Assembly (NCBI GenBank): GCA_964647485.1
Contig: CAZYHV010000003.1
Location: 124,001 to 188,000 of the forward strand
DNA: 64,000 nt
Direction: 5' to 3'
Origin: FW021-bin31 sp964647485
GTDB lineage: Bacteria > Bacteroidota > Bacteroidia > Chitinophagales > Chitinophagaceae
A program made the translations under genes and the position numbers. A model generated the notes under the pieces. The model did not search any database. It was not told the origin of the DNA and was given only the letters and a program-made list of their open reading frames with translations. Below are positions 35,706 to 45,066 of the stretch, piece after piece; positions within the stretch are counted from its first letter, which is position 1, and each line of letters opens with the position of its first letter.

Positions 35706-35743
35706 TATAGGATTTTGTTTTTAGATTTTTTAATAATCCTATA
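35706..35743 (+). promoter_or_regulatory. Hairpin in the rpsK-rpsD spacer (possible S4 leader element)
   Basis: TATAGGATT (35706-35714) and AATCCTATA (35735-35743) form a perfect 9-bp stem in the 122-base gap before rpsD, much longer than most gaps in this cluster. S4 autoregulates its own or the alpha operon in other bacteria; that this hairpin does so is only an inference. Confidence 0.35.
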
Positions 35744-35768
35744 TCGCAACTAAAAAATCTTTCAAACT

Positions 35769-36374
35769 ATGGCAAGGTATACAGGACCTAAAACCAGAAT
35801 CTCTCGTAAATTTGGAGAGCCCATTCTTGGAAATGGGAAATATTTTAACAAAAATAGTAATCCTCCCGGACAACATGGAGGAAAACGTCGTCGGAGACAA
35901 CCCAGTGAATATTCTCTACAGCTCAGGGAAAAACAAAAAGCAAAATACACTTACGGGGTTTTAGAACGTCAGTTTAGAAAAACTTTTGAAGAAGCTTCCC
36001 GTTTAAAAGGGGCACCCGGTGAAAACCTGATGAAACTTTTAGAAGCTCGTTTGGATAATACCGTATTTCGTATGGGAGCTGCTCCTTCTCGTCCGGCTGC
36101 ACGTCAGCTTGTTTCTCACAAACATATTACCGTCAATGGTGAAATCGTGAATGTTCCTTCTTATCGTTTAAAAGAGGGGGATGTTGTTGCTTTCAAACCG
36201 AAGACTTTTAACAATGAAACTTTGGTAGGTAGAGTGAAACCTCTTAATCCTAAATTTAATTGGCTAGAATGGAATGATAATGAACTGAAAGGAACATTTC
36301 TGGCTTATCCTGAAAGAGAAAGTATACCTGAAAATATAAAAGAACAACTCATTGTAGAGTTGTATTCTAAATAA
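35769..36374 (+). CDS. rpsD: 30S ribosomal protein S4
   Basis: 201 aa. MARYTGPKTRISRKFGEPIL, KYTYGVLERQFRKTFEEASR, and the S4 RNA-binding domain LEARLDNTVFRMGAAPSRPA with RQLVSHKHITVNGEIVNVPS. The N-terminal zinc cysteines found in some S4 proteins are missing (zinc-free form). It nucleates assembly of the 30S body. Confidence 0.98.
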   Translation: MARYTGPKTRISRKFGEPILGNGKYFNKNSNPPGQHGGKRRRRQPSEYSLQLREKQKAKYTYGVLERQFRKTFEEASRLKGAPGENLMKLLEARLDNTVFRMGAAPSRPAARQLVSHKHITVNGEIVNVPSYRLKEGDVVAFKPKTFNNETLVGRVKPLNPKFNWLEWNDNELKGTFLAYPERESIPENIKEQLIVELYSK

Positions 36375-36450
36375 TAATTCAAAGAAGAGATATGATGGAT
36401 CTCTTTTCATAAGAATGCATTTAATTTTCTAAAAAAACTTACATTGTCAA

Positions 36451-37449
36451 ATGGCCCTTTTAAATTTTCAAAAACCTGATAAAATAGCGCTTCAAAAAGA
36501 AACAGACTTTGAGGCCAAATTTGAATTTCGACCTCTAGAACCTGGTTATGGGGTGACTATTGGTAATGCTTTAAGACGTGTATTATTATCTTCTTTGGAA
36601 GGCTATGCCATAGATAGCATTAAGATAGAAGGCGCAGATCATGAGTTTTCTACTATTCGCGGCGTATCGGAAGATGTTACCGAGATTATTCTTAACCTAA
36701 AACAGGTTCGGTTTAAAAAGAAAGTAGAAGAAGATGTAAATAGTGAAAAACTTATTTTGTCCTTTAATAATAAGACAGAATTTACTGCCGGAATGATCGA
36801 AAGTGCGACAAATACTTTTGAGATAATGAATCCGGATTTACACATTTGTACTTTGGATGAATCGGTGCAATTTACCATGGAATTAAGTATCTCAAAAGGA
36901 AGAGGATATGTGCCTGCAGAGGAACATAATCATAAAGATAATGATACCCTTGGCTTTATTAAGATTGATTCCATCTATACACCAATAAAAAAGGTACAAT
37001 ATAATGTTACCAATACACGTGTTGGACAGAAAACGGACTATGAAAAACTTCTTATAGAGGTGAATACCGATGGTACGATTCATCCGGAAGAAGCTGTGAA
37101 AGAAGCGTCTCGTATTCTTATTCAACATTTGATGATTATTACGGATGAAAACATTAACCTTGATTTGGGAAAAGAGGAAGAAGAAGATGTTGTAGACGAA
37201 AAAACCTTACAGTTGAGGAAAGTCTTAAAGACTTCATTAGAAGATCTTGATTTAAGTGTTCGTGCCTTTAACTGCTTGAAAGCAGCGAAAATCAGTACAT
37301 TGAGTGAATTGGTTCAGTATAGTGAAGATGAGTTAATGAAATTCCGTAATTTCGGACAAAAATCCCTCTCAGAAATTCAACAAGTTATAGCTGATCGTGG
37401 ATTGCATTTTGGAATGGATGTTTCTAAGATTAATTTAGACGAAGATTAA
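36451..37449 (+). CDS. rpoA: RNA polymerase alpha subunit
   Basis: 332 aa. N-terminal dimerisation domain: FEFRPLEPGYGVTIGNALRR, VLLSSLEGYAIDSIKIEGAD, HEFSTIRGVSEDVTEIILNL. C-terminal domain from about residue 255: LEDLDLSVRAFNCLKAAKIS, TLSELVQYSEDELMKFRNFG and QKSLSEIQQVIADRGL. The spacer between them is acidic (EEEEDVVDE). Co-transcribed with the ribosomal genes around it. Confidence 0.98.
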   Translation: MALLNFQKPDKIALQKETDFEAKFEFRPLEPGYGVTIGNALRRVLLSSLEGYAIDSIKIEGADHEFSTIRGVSEDVTEIILNLKQVRFKKKVEEDVNSEKLILSFNNKTEFTAGMIESATNTFEIMNPDLHICTLDESVQFTMELSISKGRGYVPAEEHNHKDNDTLGFIKIDSIYTPIKKVQYNVTNTRVGQKTDYEKLLIEVNTDGTIHPEEAVKEASRILIQHLMIITDENINLDLGKEEEEDVVDEKTLQLRKVLKTSLEDLDLSVRAFNCLKAAKISTLSELVQYSEDELMKFRNFGQKSLSEIQQVIADRGLHFGMDVSKINLDED

Positions 37450-37474
37450 TAAAAGATTTTAAAAGTAGGATGAT

Positions 37475-38221
37475 ATGCGTCATAAAGTAAAAAATAATCA
37501 TTTAAGTAGGAAATCTGCTCATAGAAAGGCTTTGTTATCACATCTTTCTAGTGATTTGATTAAGAATAAAAGAATTGTAACCACATTAGCAAAGGCTAAG
37601 GCACTACGGATCTACGTAGAACCATTAATCACTAAATCTAAAACAAATACGACTCATAACCGAAGAATCGTTTTTAGAACGTTACAGGATAAAGAGGCAG
37701 TTGCGGAATTATTTGGTGATGTAAGTGCTAAAATTGGTAATAGACCAGGTGGTTATACTCGAATTATTAAGCTGGGAACTCGTCTTGGCGATTCTTCCGA
37801 AATGGCTTTGATTGAATTGGTGGATTATAATGACTTATATTCCAATACCAAAGAAAGTAAGCCTAAACGTAAGAGAACACGTAGAAGCGGTTCTCGTAAA
37901 AAGACTACTTCGGCTGCTGAATCTACGGAAGAGAAGAAAGAAAGTGAAGTAACAAATGAAGCTTCTGAAGCAAAGAGTGAAGTAAAAGACGAAAAGGAAG
38001 GAACTCAACAGGAAGAAAAGAAAGCTGAATCAGAAAAAGACCAGCAGGAAGAAGCCGAAGCAAGTGCTGCTACCGAACAAACTGGAGAAAAAGGAGATAC
38101 TGAGGAGAAGAAGGAAGAAGAAAAAGAAGGATCCGCTGAAGATAAAACGGAAGCTTCTGCTGAGGAAAAAGAGAAAGATGCTCCTAAGGAAGAGGATGAA
38201 GATCAATCTTCCGAAAAATAG
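37475..38221 (+). CDS. rplQ: 50S ribosomal protein L17 with a very long charged C-terminal extension
   Basis: 248 aa. Residues 1 to about 122 are ordinary L17 (MRHKVKNNHLSRKSAHRKAL, LRIYVEPLITKSKTNTTHNR, GNRPGGYTRIIKLGTRLGDS). Then comes a basic patch (KPKRKRTRRSGSRKK), and from about residue 145 a low-complexity Glu/Lys/Ser/Ala tail of roughly 100 residues to the end (TEEKKEEEKEGSAEDKTEAS). The tail would double the protein and is predicted to be disordered. The frame is open and ends just before a strong terminator, so it is a real extension, not a read-through artefact. Confidence 0.95.
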   Translation: MRHKVKNNHLSRKSAHRKALLSHLSSDLIKNKRIVTTLAKAKALRIYVEPLITKSKTNTTHNRRIVFRTLQDKEAVAELFGDVSAKIGNRPGGYTRIIKLGTRLGDSSEMALIELVDYNDLYSNTKESKPKRKRTRRSGSRKKTTSAAESTEEKKESEVTNEASEAKSEVKDEKEGTQQEEKKAESEKDQQEEAEASAATEQTGEKGDTEEKKEEEKEGSAEDKTEASAEEKEKDAPKEEDEDQSSEK

Positions 38222-38241
38222 AATTTCTCCTTTTAAAGAAT

Positions 38242-38277
38242 AAAAAAAGACAGCGTTTTAAAACGCTGTCTTTTTTT
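38242..38277. terminator. Bidirectional terminator between rplQ and the M16 peptidase
   Basis: AAAAAAAGACAGCG and CGCTGTCTTTTTTT enclose TTTTAAAA: a near-perfect stem with an A-run on one side and a T-run on the other. It can end both the alpha operon and the convergent M16 operon. Confidence 0.9.
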
Positions 38278-38311
38278 ATTTAAGACGGTATAAAAAAGAG
38301 ACGCTTTTTTA

Positions 38312-40387
38312 TTATTTAAAATCTTCTTCTGTTAGACCGGTATTGATTTTTATTGTATCTACGGTTGCTTTGATGGTCATAGGTCCGGTTTTTGAATCTA
38401 TTTTAAATGGGAATTTTATTCCTTGCACCTCTTTATAATCGCCTACATTGGTACGACTATTTTTTACACCTTCTGGTGTTTTGATGCTGCTCATCTGTCT
38501 TATCTTCAGTCCTGTTTCTTTGTCAAAGTAGAGCACCCTTTTGTTTGAATTTTCATCCGTCACAGTCAATGCATAGGCTTCTTTGCCGTCGATATCTTCT
38601 ATTCCTGTTAACTCTATGTTGCTGGAATCATTATTTAATAGATAAAGGGCGTAGAAGGGATGAGCTTGTTTTTTAATGCTTATCTTTTGTTGTTTGGAAA
38701 CAGGTACATTGTTTCCCATTCTTTGCATACTTATTTCGTCACCATTTACTTTTGTTTCCATAACGGTTTGATTATTTGATGGTATGGTGACAGACATGAG
38801 ATATTTATCAGGCAACAGGTATTTTGTCGATGTGTTGATTTTCATCCCTCTTATCTCTGCACTCGACCGGATGCTCAGATCTTTTACTGATTCTAATTTT
38901 TCCTTTCCTCCAATGGCCTGAATATATTTGCTTAGGACACTTTTTGCTGTGACTCCTTTAGGGATTTTCTTTTCAGAGGGAGCTTTGACAGGATGACCAT
39001 AAATATCTACAAATTGTATCTTCCCATATTTTTGTAAAGAATGGATAAAATCCTTTGAATTACCTACCAATGCAATATTGAGTTGTTTGGGGGTAACATA
39101 TTTTTTAGCGGCCATTTGGACTTCATTGGTTGTAATGTCCGAAAGATTTTTTAAATAGTTTTTATAATAGTCTTTCGGCATATTATATCGGGCGATATTC
39201 AATGCAAAACGGGCAATGGTAGAGGGTCGCTCTAATGAAAGTGCAAAATTCCCGGATAGGATGTTCTTCGCACTATCAAGTTTTGTTTGGCTAACCTTAT
39301 CATCTCTTATTTTATTTAATTGATACATAAAACGACCTAAAGAGCTGTCGGTTACCGCAGTACGTACGGCTGCAGAGGCAGAAAAAGAGGCTACTAGCGG
39401 GTCATAAGATATGGAAGAGTAGGCACCATAAGTAAATCCATATTTCTCTCTCAGATCCTGGAATAACCTTCCTGAAGTCCCTCCTCCTAAAATTTGGTTC
39501 ATTAATCGGGCAGCTAAATAATCTTTAGCGCCGGGTTTGAGATCAATAGGATCCGTAATTTCGATATTGGTTTGAACTGCTGAAGGACGGTTGGCAATAT
39601 AAATTGTGGATTGTTGAGGCTTTTTGGGTTGTGGATATTCATGGTTTGGAACCGTTCCTTTTTTCCAATCTCCTAAATATTTATTGACTAGTTTTTTTGC
39701 ATGTTTTACTGTAATATCTCCTACAAATGCCATATAAGCGATGTTTGGTTTCCAATAGGTTTGATAATAATTTTTTAAGTCACCAATTTGAATGTTTTTG
39801 ACCGTTTTCGGACTTTCTACCTCACCATATGGATGATCTTTTCCATAATTGGAAACATCCACCACATTATTTAAAATAGCATTAGGATCGTCCTCGTCAC
39901 TCTCTAAAGCTGAGAGCGTTCTCTTTTTTACTTTTATTAGTTCGGAATCTCTGAATGCCGGGTGTAATATGACATCAGAATAAAGATCAAAAATTTTATC
40001 AAAGTTTTTTGTTAAGGAAGAGGCGTTTGCACCCCCGCTACTGGTACTTATATGCCCTCCTAAAAAGTCAATGGCTTCGTCTAGTTCTGCTTTTGTTTTT
40101 GTGGCCGTCCCTCTTCTCATCATTGATCCGGACATACTTACATATCCTACTTTTTGATTTTGAAGAATAGGTTTTTTCTTTAAGACGAGGGAAACACTTA
40201 CTTTAGGTATTTGGTGGTTTTCTACAACAAAAACTTCAATTCCATTTGCTGTGGTAAAGCTTTTTGGGGTTCCAATATTAATCTGTGGTGCCGGTCCTGC
40301 TTTTGGAGCTTCTGATCTATTAATAGGGGTTTGTCCAATAGAAGGAAACGTGAATATTAATGCGAATATGGAAAGGATATATTTCAT
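38312..40387 (-). CDS. M16-family peptidase homologue without the zinc motif (non-catalytic partner)
   Basis: 691 aa. A signal peptide (MKYILSIFALIFTFPSIGQ) is followed by two M16 domains (FTTANGIEVFVVENHQIPKV, LGGGTSGRLFQDLREKYGFT) and a C-terminal beta-rich domain (about residues 480-691, RNTFGSI-free: INTSTKYLLPDKYLMSVTIP, GIKFPFKIDSKTGPMTIKAT). Where active M16 enzymes have HxxEH it reads SMSGSMMRRG, so it cannot bind zinc there. Pairs of active and inactive M16 subunits form heterodimers, and the active partner lies 2 bases upstream. Probably periplasmic. Confidence 0.87.
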   Translation of the reverse strand: MKYILSIFALIFTFPSIGQTPINRSEAPKAGPAPQINIGTPKSFTTANGIEVFVVENHQIPKVSVSLVLKKKPILQNQKVGYVSMSGSMMRRGTATKTKAELDEAIDFLGGHISTSSGGANASSLTKNFDKIFDLYSDVILHPAFRDSELIKVKKRTLSALESDEDDPNAILNNVVDVSNYGKDHPYGEVESPKTVKNIQIGDLKNYYQTYWKPNIAYMAFVGDITVKHAKKLVNKYLGDWKKGTVPNHEYPQPKKPQQSTIYIANRPSAVQTNIEITDPIDLKPGAKDYLAARLMNQILGGGTSGRLFQDLREKYGFTYGAYSSISYDPLVASFSASAAVRTAVTDSSLGRFMYQLNKIRDDKVSQTKLDSAKNILSGNFALSLERPSTIARFALNIARYNMPKDYYKNYLKNLSDITTNEVQMAAKKYVTPKQLNIALVGNSKDFIHSLQKYGKIQFVDIYGHPVKAPSEKKIPKGVTAKSVLSKYIQAIGGKEKLESVKDLSIRSSAEIRGMKINTSTKYLLPDKYLMSVTIPSNNQTVMETKVNGDEISMQRMGNNVPVSKQQKISIKKQAHPFYALYLLNNDSSNIELTGIEDIDGKEAYALTVTDENSNKRVLYFDKETGLKIRQMSSIKTPEGVKNSRTNVGDYKEVQGIKFPFKIDSKTGPMTIKATVDTIKINTGLTEEDFK

Positions 40388-40389
40388 AA

Positions 40390-41727
40390 TTAATGATTTT
40401 GAGCCTTTTTAGGTTGTGGTAAGTAGTATAAAATGATTCTATTGTCGTCATTCAAGTATTTATTGGCAACTTTTTTGACCTCTTTGGGGGTTACCTTTTG
40501 ATACCGTTTTAATTCTGTGTTGATTAAATTAGCATCGCCAAAATAAACTTCATAGTTAGAGAGTTGTTCTGCAATTCCTAATTGGGTATCAAAGTTCCCG
40601 ATGTAGGAGGTTTCTATTTGGTTCATGACCTTTTGAAATTCATGCTTGCCAACAGGAACCTCTTTTATTTTTTCTATTTCATGATCCATTGCTTCTTGTA
40701 ATGTATCCGGTGATACCCCTGAATTAACAATACCAAAGTTGATATAAGCCCCTACCTTTTCTTGAGAAATGGGAATAGAAGAAGCTGCTAAGGCCAATTC
40801 TTTTTTGTCTATTAGGTCTTTATGCATTCTGGAAGAAGAACCACCACTTAAAATTCTGGATAGTACATGAAAAGCATAATAATCGGGAGTGCCTTGAGTA
40901 GGTCCACGATAGGCTTCTATAACAGCAGGTAATTGTATATTGTCATAAACGGTATCAATTTGATTGGCCATTTTTCCTAATGGTTGCAACTTTATATATG
41001 GACGAGGGATGGCAGATTGACTTTTTGGAATGGGACCAAAATAGGCTTTTATAAGTGCTTTTGTACTGTCTATGTCAATATCTCCGGCAATGGATAATAC
41101 GGCATTATTAGGAACATAATAGGTATTATAAAATTGGATAAAATCTTGTAATTTAGCTTGATTCAAATCATGCATTGAGCCGATTGTTGTCCATTCGTAA
41201 GGAGTGCCTTTGAATAGCCGTTCTGACACTTCTTTGAAAATAGTACCATACGGTCGGTTATCTACGCGCATTCGTTTTTCTTCTTTTACCACTTCGCGTT
41301 GGGTATTTACACCCTTCTTATCTATTTTAGCATGCATCATCCTTTCCGATTCTAACCAAAGAGATAGTTTCAGTTGGTTAGAGGGTAAATTCTCATAATA
41401 GAAAGTTCGATCGGATGAAGTATTGGCATTTAAACGCCCTCCGGCGTTGTTGACATATTTCATAAATTGACCACGACCAATATTTTTAGATCCTTCAAAC
41501 ATGAGATGTTCAAAAAAATGAGCAAATCCACTTTGTCCTTTTTTCTCGTTTTTGGATCCCACATGATAGAGTACTGTAGTTGCTACTACCGGAACTGTCG
41601 TATCCTGATGGAGGATTACTTTTAATCCATTTGGTAGAGAATATTTTGTAAAAGTAATTTTCTTTTGACCTTCTACCGATATGATAGTAAGGAATAATAG
41701 AAAGAGGGTTGTACTAAGTTTCTTCAT
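40390..41727 (-). CDS. M16-family zinc metallopeptidase (active subunit)
   Basis: 445 aa. Signal peptide MKKLSTTLFLLFLTIISVEG, then FTKYSLPNGLKVILHQDTTV and the inverted zinc motif HFFEH in GFAHFFEHLMFEGSKNIG, with the downstream Glu in REVVKEEKRMR. ILSGGSSSRMHKDLIDKKEL is the conserved C-terminal-domain block. It degrades peptides in a closed clam-shell chamber made with the inactive partner at 38312, to which it is linked by a 2-base gap. Confidence 0.92.
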   Translation of the reverse strand: MKKLSTTLFLLFLTIISVEGQKKITFTKYSLPNGLKVILHQDTTVPVVATTVLYHVGSKNEKKGQSGFAHFFEHLMFEGSKNIGRGQFMKYVNNAGGRLNANTSSDRTFYYENLPSNQLKLSLWLESERMMHAKIDKKGVNTQREVVKEEKRMRVDNRPYGTIFKEVSERLFKGTPYEWTTIGSMHDLNQAKLQDFIQFYNTYYVPNNAVLSIAGDIDIDSTKALIKAYFGPIPKSQSAIPRPYIKLQPLGKMANQIDTVYDNIQLPAVIEAYRGPTQGTPDYYAFHVLSRILSGGSSSRMHKDLIDKKELALAASSIPISQEKVGAYINFGIVNSGVSPDTLQEAMDHEIEKIKEVPVGKHEFQKVMNQIETSYIGNFDTQLGIAEQLSNYEVYFGDANLINTELKRYQKVTPKEVKKVANKYLNDDNRIILYYLPQPKKAQNH

Positions 41728-41918
41728 CTGTTTATTTTTATTCTTTTTAAATCTCTTCTGTCAATGCCGGGAAACAGGTTTCCGGTCTTTGACCTTGGAT
41801 TAGTAGTTTGTTCATATAATGTTAAGAAAATATAAATTTAAGACATTGGGAGCTAATAATAAAATATGAAGCCTTAAAATTATGATGGTCAGATTAATTA
41901 TTTGTTTTATTTTCGGCT

Positions 41919-42716
41919 ATGGCTACTTCATTTTATGTACAAGTAGGATCTAACAGATGGAAAATATGGCAAGGAGGTCATGGGAAAAGGATGGTACTTC
42001 TTTTTCACGGTTTTGGGGAATATTATGAACAATATGAATCTTTTTCTAAGTTAATAGGAGAGGATTTTACTTTGTTTGTTCCCGAGTTGCCTTTTCATGG
42101 AGAAGAATAATGGCGACAGGAAATACTGGAAAAAGAGGATTTGTCTGAATTGCTCCATGCACTTCTTCAAAGAGAAGGAGTGCCTTCTTGTAAAGTTATA
42201 GGCTATAGTATGGGGGGGAGGTTGGCTCTTTGTTTAAGTCAAATAGCAAAGAAAAGTATAGATCAACTTATTTTGGTTGCACCGGAAGGTTTGAGACCCA
42301 ATATTTGGTTTAAAATGGCTACAGGAACATTGTTAGGTCGGTTTTTTTTTAAATGGATGATGACTCATCCGAAAAATATGATTGCGCTCTCTCAATTTTT
42401 TAAAAAAATAGGATGGATAAATCAAAGTAAAGTTTTTTTTGTAGAAAGGCTGATGCGTAACCAAGCAAAAAGAGCAAAAAGTTATCAGGTATGGATGTGT
42501 TTTAGAAAATTAAAGGTAGATTCTGGAAGGAAACTCTTCGAGAAGGTTGATTTTCCCGTAAGCTTGGTCTTTGGAAAGTTTGACCGATTGATTCCGCCCC
42601 CCAACGACAAGGAATGGGAAAACTGGAAGGCAGAAGAAATAACTATTCTCTCTTCAGGACACGATTTATTTTCTACTGAAGAAGGAAGAAAAGGAATTTT
42701 TGCTGATTTGAAATGA
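41919..42716 (+). pseudogene. Alpha/beta hydrolase with an in-frame stop codon
   Basis: Both halves lie in one frame, separated by a TAA at 42108-42110. The first half has the oxyanion motif LLFHGFGEYYEQYESF and ends FVPELPFHGEE; the second resumes WRQEILEKEDLSELLHALLQ, and has the nucleophile elbow GYSMGGRLAL, the acid in VFGKFDRLIPP and the His in ILSSGHDLF. Read through, it would be a complete 265-aa hydrolase of the MenH/YqiA kind. A single C-to-T or G-to-T change (CAA or GAA to TAA) explains the stop. The second half has an internal ATG at 42216 or a TTG at 42141, but a start there would lack the oxyanion half, so it is probably inactive. Confidence 0.75.
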
Positions 42717-42733
42717 ATGCAGAAATTTTAGGA

Positions 42734-42776
42734 CATTAAAAAACCTCTGTAACTTCAGCTACAGAGGTTTTTAATG
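42734..42776. terminator. Terminator between the hydrolase and tonB
   Basis: CATTAAAAAACCTCTGTA and TACAGAGGTTTTTAATG form a long stem around ACTTCAGC, with A- and T-runs inside the stem, so it can act in both directions. Confidence 0.85.
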
Positions 42777-42791
42777 TATACTTTTTGTTGT

Positions 42792-43634
42792 TTATTGTAG
42801 GGTAAATCGGATCGGTAAACTGTATTGTACACGTACTGCACGTCCGTTTTGTTTACCGGGAGTCCAATTAGGCATTCCTTTTACCACTCTAACGGCTTCT
42901 TCTTCTAATCCGCCACCTTTTTTCTTCCCTACGGGTTTTACATCTACAATCGTTCCATCCGTATTTACAACGAATTGGACAACCACAACACCCTGGATAT
43001 TATTTTCTCTTGCTCTGGAGGGATAATTAATATGTTTACTTAGATATTTCATAAGTGCACTTTCTCCTCCCGGGAATTGTGGCATTTGTTCTACGAATTG
43101 GAACACTTTATGGGCGTCACCATTACCCTGTCCTCCGGGCGCTCCGGCGGTTACACCATTTCCGGATTCTTTTACCAAACCGGGATCTACACCATTAGGA
43201 TCTCCTTTTATATTTTCTGCTCCAATAGCTTTGTCCTTAATTTTGGACATATCCGGTGGTTCCATATCCGGAGGAACCTGATCATCTTCGACGACCTTTG
43301 GGGGCGTATATTTTACGGTTGTTTTTACCTTTGGAGGTTCCGGTGCCGGTGGCGGTGGTGGGGGAGGAGGAAGATCAGGTTGTTCTATATCTAAATCCTC
43401 TAATTTTACTGTTTTTTCTACAGGCTTTTCTTCCTTTACCGGTTTGTGAGCGGAAATATAATTGGATAAGGCATAAGCCCCTACGACAAGCAGTAATAAG
43501 ATAATGGTAATCACTACGGCACGTCCGGCACGTTTATCGTAGCCTCTGCGCAATTCGTAGGCACCATAGGTCTTATTCCTACCTTCGAAAAGGATATCCA
43601 AAAAGTCCGCCTTTAAATATTTTTTAGCATCCAT
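42792..43634 (-). CDS. tonB: TonB-family energy transducer
   Basis: 280 aa. A short cytoplasmic N-terminus typical of Bacteroidota TonB (FLDILFEGRNKTYGAYELRR) precedes one membrane helix (VVITIILLLLVVGAYALSNY). Next is a proline-rich stretch (PDLPPPPPPPPAPEPPKVK), then the TonB C-terminal domain FVEQMPQFPGGESALMKYLS and NIQGVVVVQFVVNTDGTIVD, ending RVQYSLPIRFTLQ. It couples the proton-motive force from ExbBD to outer membrane receptors. Last gene of exbB-exbD-exbD-tonB; no receptor gene is nearby. Confidence 0.93.
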   Translation of the reverse strand: MDAKKYLKADFLDILFEGRNKTYGAYELRRGYDKRAGRAVVITIILLLLVVGAYALSNYISAHKPVKEEKPVEKTVKLEDLDIEQPDLPPPPPPPPAPEPPKVKTTVKYTPPKVVEDDQVPPDMEPPDMSKIKDKAIGAENIKGDPNGVDPGLVKESGNGVTAGAPGGQGNGDAHKVFQFVEQMPQFPGGESALMKYLSKHINYPSRARENNIQGVVVVQFVVNTDGTIVDVKPVGKKKGGGLEEEAVRVVKGMPNWTPGKQNGRAVRVQYSLPIRFTLQ

Positions 43635-43703
43635 CGTTAATTCTCTTTCTTTTGATTTTTAGCAATCTCTATATTGAGGTTCTTTAGTCGTTCATTGGGG
43701 AAC

Positions 43704-44291
43704 TTATTCCTCTTCTCCTTCCTTCTTTACACCACCATTTTTCTTGGCCTGAATGATTTTTTTATCATTTTTTGAAAAATCTACTAAAGCGTACTTCCCA
43801 ATTTCATAAATGTTCATATCGTCTAAGATGTTCACCATGTTTTCATAGGTTGCATCTTTTTCTGCCTTAATGATCACAATGATACTATCTCGCCGACCCG
43901 AATTTTTAAGTACGCTGTTCTTTTTATTAATGAGTACATCTCCGATTCCTCCGTTCAATTTATAGGTCGTTTGTTTGACTAAATTTACGGGATCCTTTGC
44001 TGCATTGTTACCAATGCCTTCATAATAAAATAACTCATCATCCTTACCTAATAAAATGGTCAGAGCCTGACTTTCCTTCACCTTATTTTGTTGCTCCTCA
44101 TCTTTAACGTCTTGAGGCAGGTACAAGTTCATTGTTTTTGCACGCTGTAGAGTTGTTGTCAGCATAAAGAAAGTAATGAGAAGAAAAGCCACATCACTCA
44201 TGGGGGTCATATCCACATGGGTCGATTTCTTTTTACTCTTCGTCCCTTTATGTTTTTTATTACCGCTATCGCTTGTTTCTATATCAGCCAT
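43704..44291 (-). CDS. exbD: ExbD/TolR-family protein (second copy)
   Basis: 195 aa. A short lysine-rich cytoplasmic segment (KHKGTKSKKKSTHVDMTPM) and one membrane helix with the essential aspartate (DMTPMSDVAFLLITFFMLTT) lead into a periplasmic domain (IIVIIKAEKDATYENMVNIL). It forms the proton-driven stator with ExbB. It differs from its neighbour at 44343 in the periplasmic part, so the two may form mixed complexes or serve different stators. Confidence 0.92.
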   Translation of the reverse strand: MADIETSDSGNKKHKGTKSKKKSTHVDMTPMSDVAFLLITFFMLTTTLQRAKTMNLYLPQDVKDEEQQNKVKESQALTILLGKDDELFYYEGIGNNAAKDPVNLVKQTTYKLNGGIGDVLINKKNSVLKNSGRRDSIIVIIKAEKDATYENMVNILDDMNIYEIGKYALVDFSKNDKKIIQAKKNGGVKKEGEEE

Positions 44292-44342
44292 CTTGGTATT
44301 TTAATTTTTATTAGTTTATAATAATATCCAGTCTCTTTGTTC

Positions 44343-44999
44343 CTATTCTTCATTCGAAGAACCACTATGAGCTGTTTGATAAGCCGGTGTTCCTTTAGGA
44401 ATAGATTTCATGGAGGTTATTAAATGTAACTGATGGATTTTTCTATCTTTAAAGATATCCAATACTCTGTTCACAACAGAATATTTCGTATTATCATCAG
44501 CTTTAACAACAAATTGCAGCTTCTTGATATCACTTGCTGTATTTCTTGTGTATCGGATCCATTGTGTTAATTCTCCATTTGCAGAATCTATAGGAATTCC
44601 GGTTTGTTGGTAACTTGCTGCTTCCTTTTCGGGAACATCTAAATATTTTTTAAGTTCATTTAAGGGAACACCTACCGTTGATTTATTGATATAAGATTGC
44701 ATTTCTGATGCTGTTAATCCCAGGTCATAGGATTTATTGAACGCTTGAATCAGTTTTGCTCTGTCCTTTTCATTGTCCAGACCAAAAAAGACTTTCCCGT
44801 CTTTTGAAACTGTTACCATTGCTACATTACTTTCCGGTAATAGGGTTGTAGATATAGCTGATGGGGTAACCACTTCAACCGGCTCCTCCGGTTTGAATTT
44901 GGTAGTCAACATGAAAAAGGTCAAAAGTAAAAAAGCTACATCACTCATCGGAGTCATGTCCACCCTCGTACTTTTTCGTGCAACTTTTGCTCTTGGCAT
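44343..44999 (-). CDS. exbD: ExbD/TolR-family protein (first copy)
   Basis: 218 aa. MPRAKVARKSTRVDMTPMSD, then the membrane helix VAFLLLTFFMLTTKFKPEEP with the proton-path Asp, and a periplasmic domain (LQFVVKADDNTKYSVVNRVL, then DIFKDRKIHQLHLITSMK). It contains an insertion (about residues 75-135, YDLGLTASEMQSYINKSTVG) that the second copy lacks. Co-transcribed with exbB upstream and the second exbD 51 bases downstream. Confidence 0.92.
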   Translation of the reverse strand: MPRAKVARKSTRVDMTPMSDVAFLLLTFFMLTTKFKPEEPVEVVTPSAISTTLLPESNVAMVTVSKDGKVFFGLDNEKDRAKLIQAFNKSYDLGLTASEMQSYINKSTVGVPLNELKKYLDVPEKEAASYQQTGIPIDSANGELTQWIRYTRNTASDIKKLQFVVKADDNTKYSVVNRVLDIFKDRKIHQLHLITSMKSIPKGTPAYQTAHSGSSNEE

Positions 45000-45066
45000 A
45001 TTACTACTTTTTAATCGATTCTATAATAAGATGTATTTTCTCAGAAATTCCATAAAAAATATGGAA

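Noticed and set aside
41767..41785. CCGGGAAACAGGTTTCCGG hairpin upstream of the M16 operon as a riboswitch
   Set aside because: It is a single short stem with no further conserved structure; not enough for a regulatory call.
42108..42110. Programmed read-through or recoding of the TAA in the hydrolase
   Set aside because: TAA is the least read-through-prone stop, no structure or slippery site is visible, and a point mutation is simpler.
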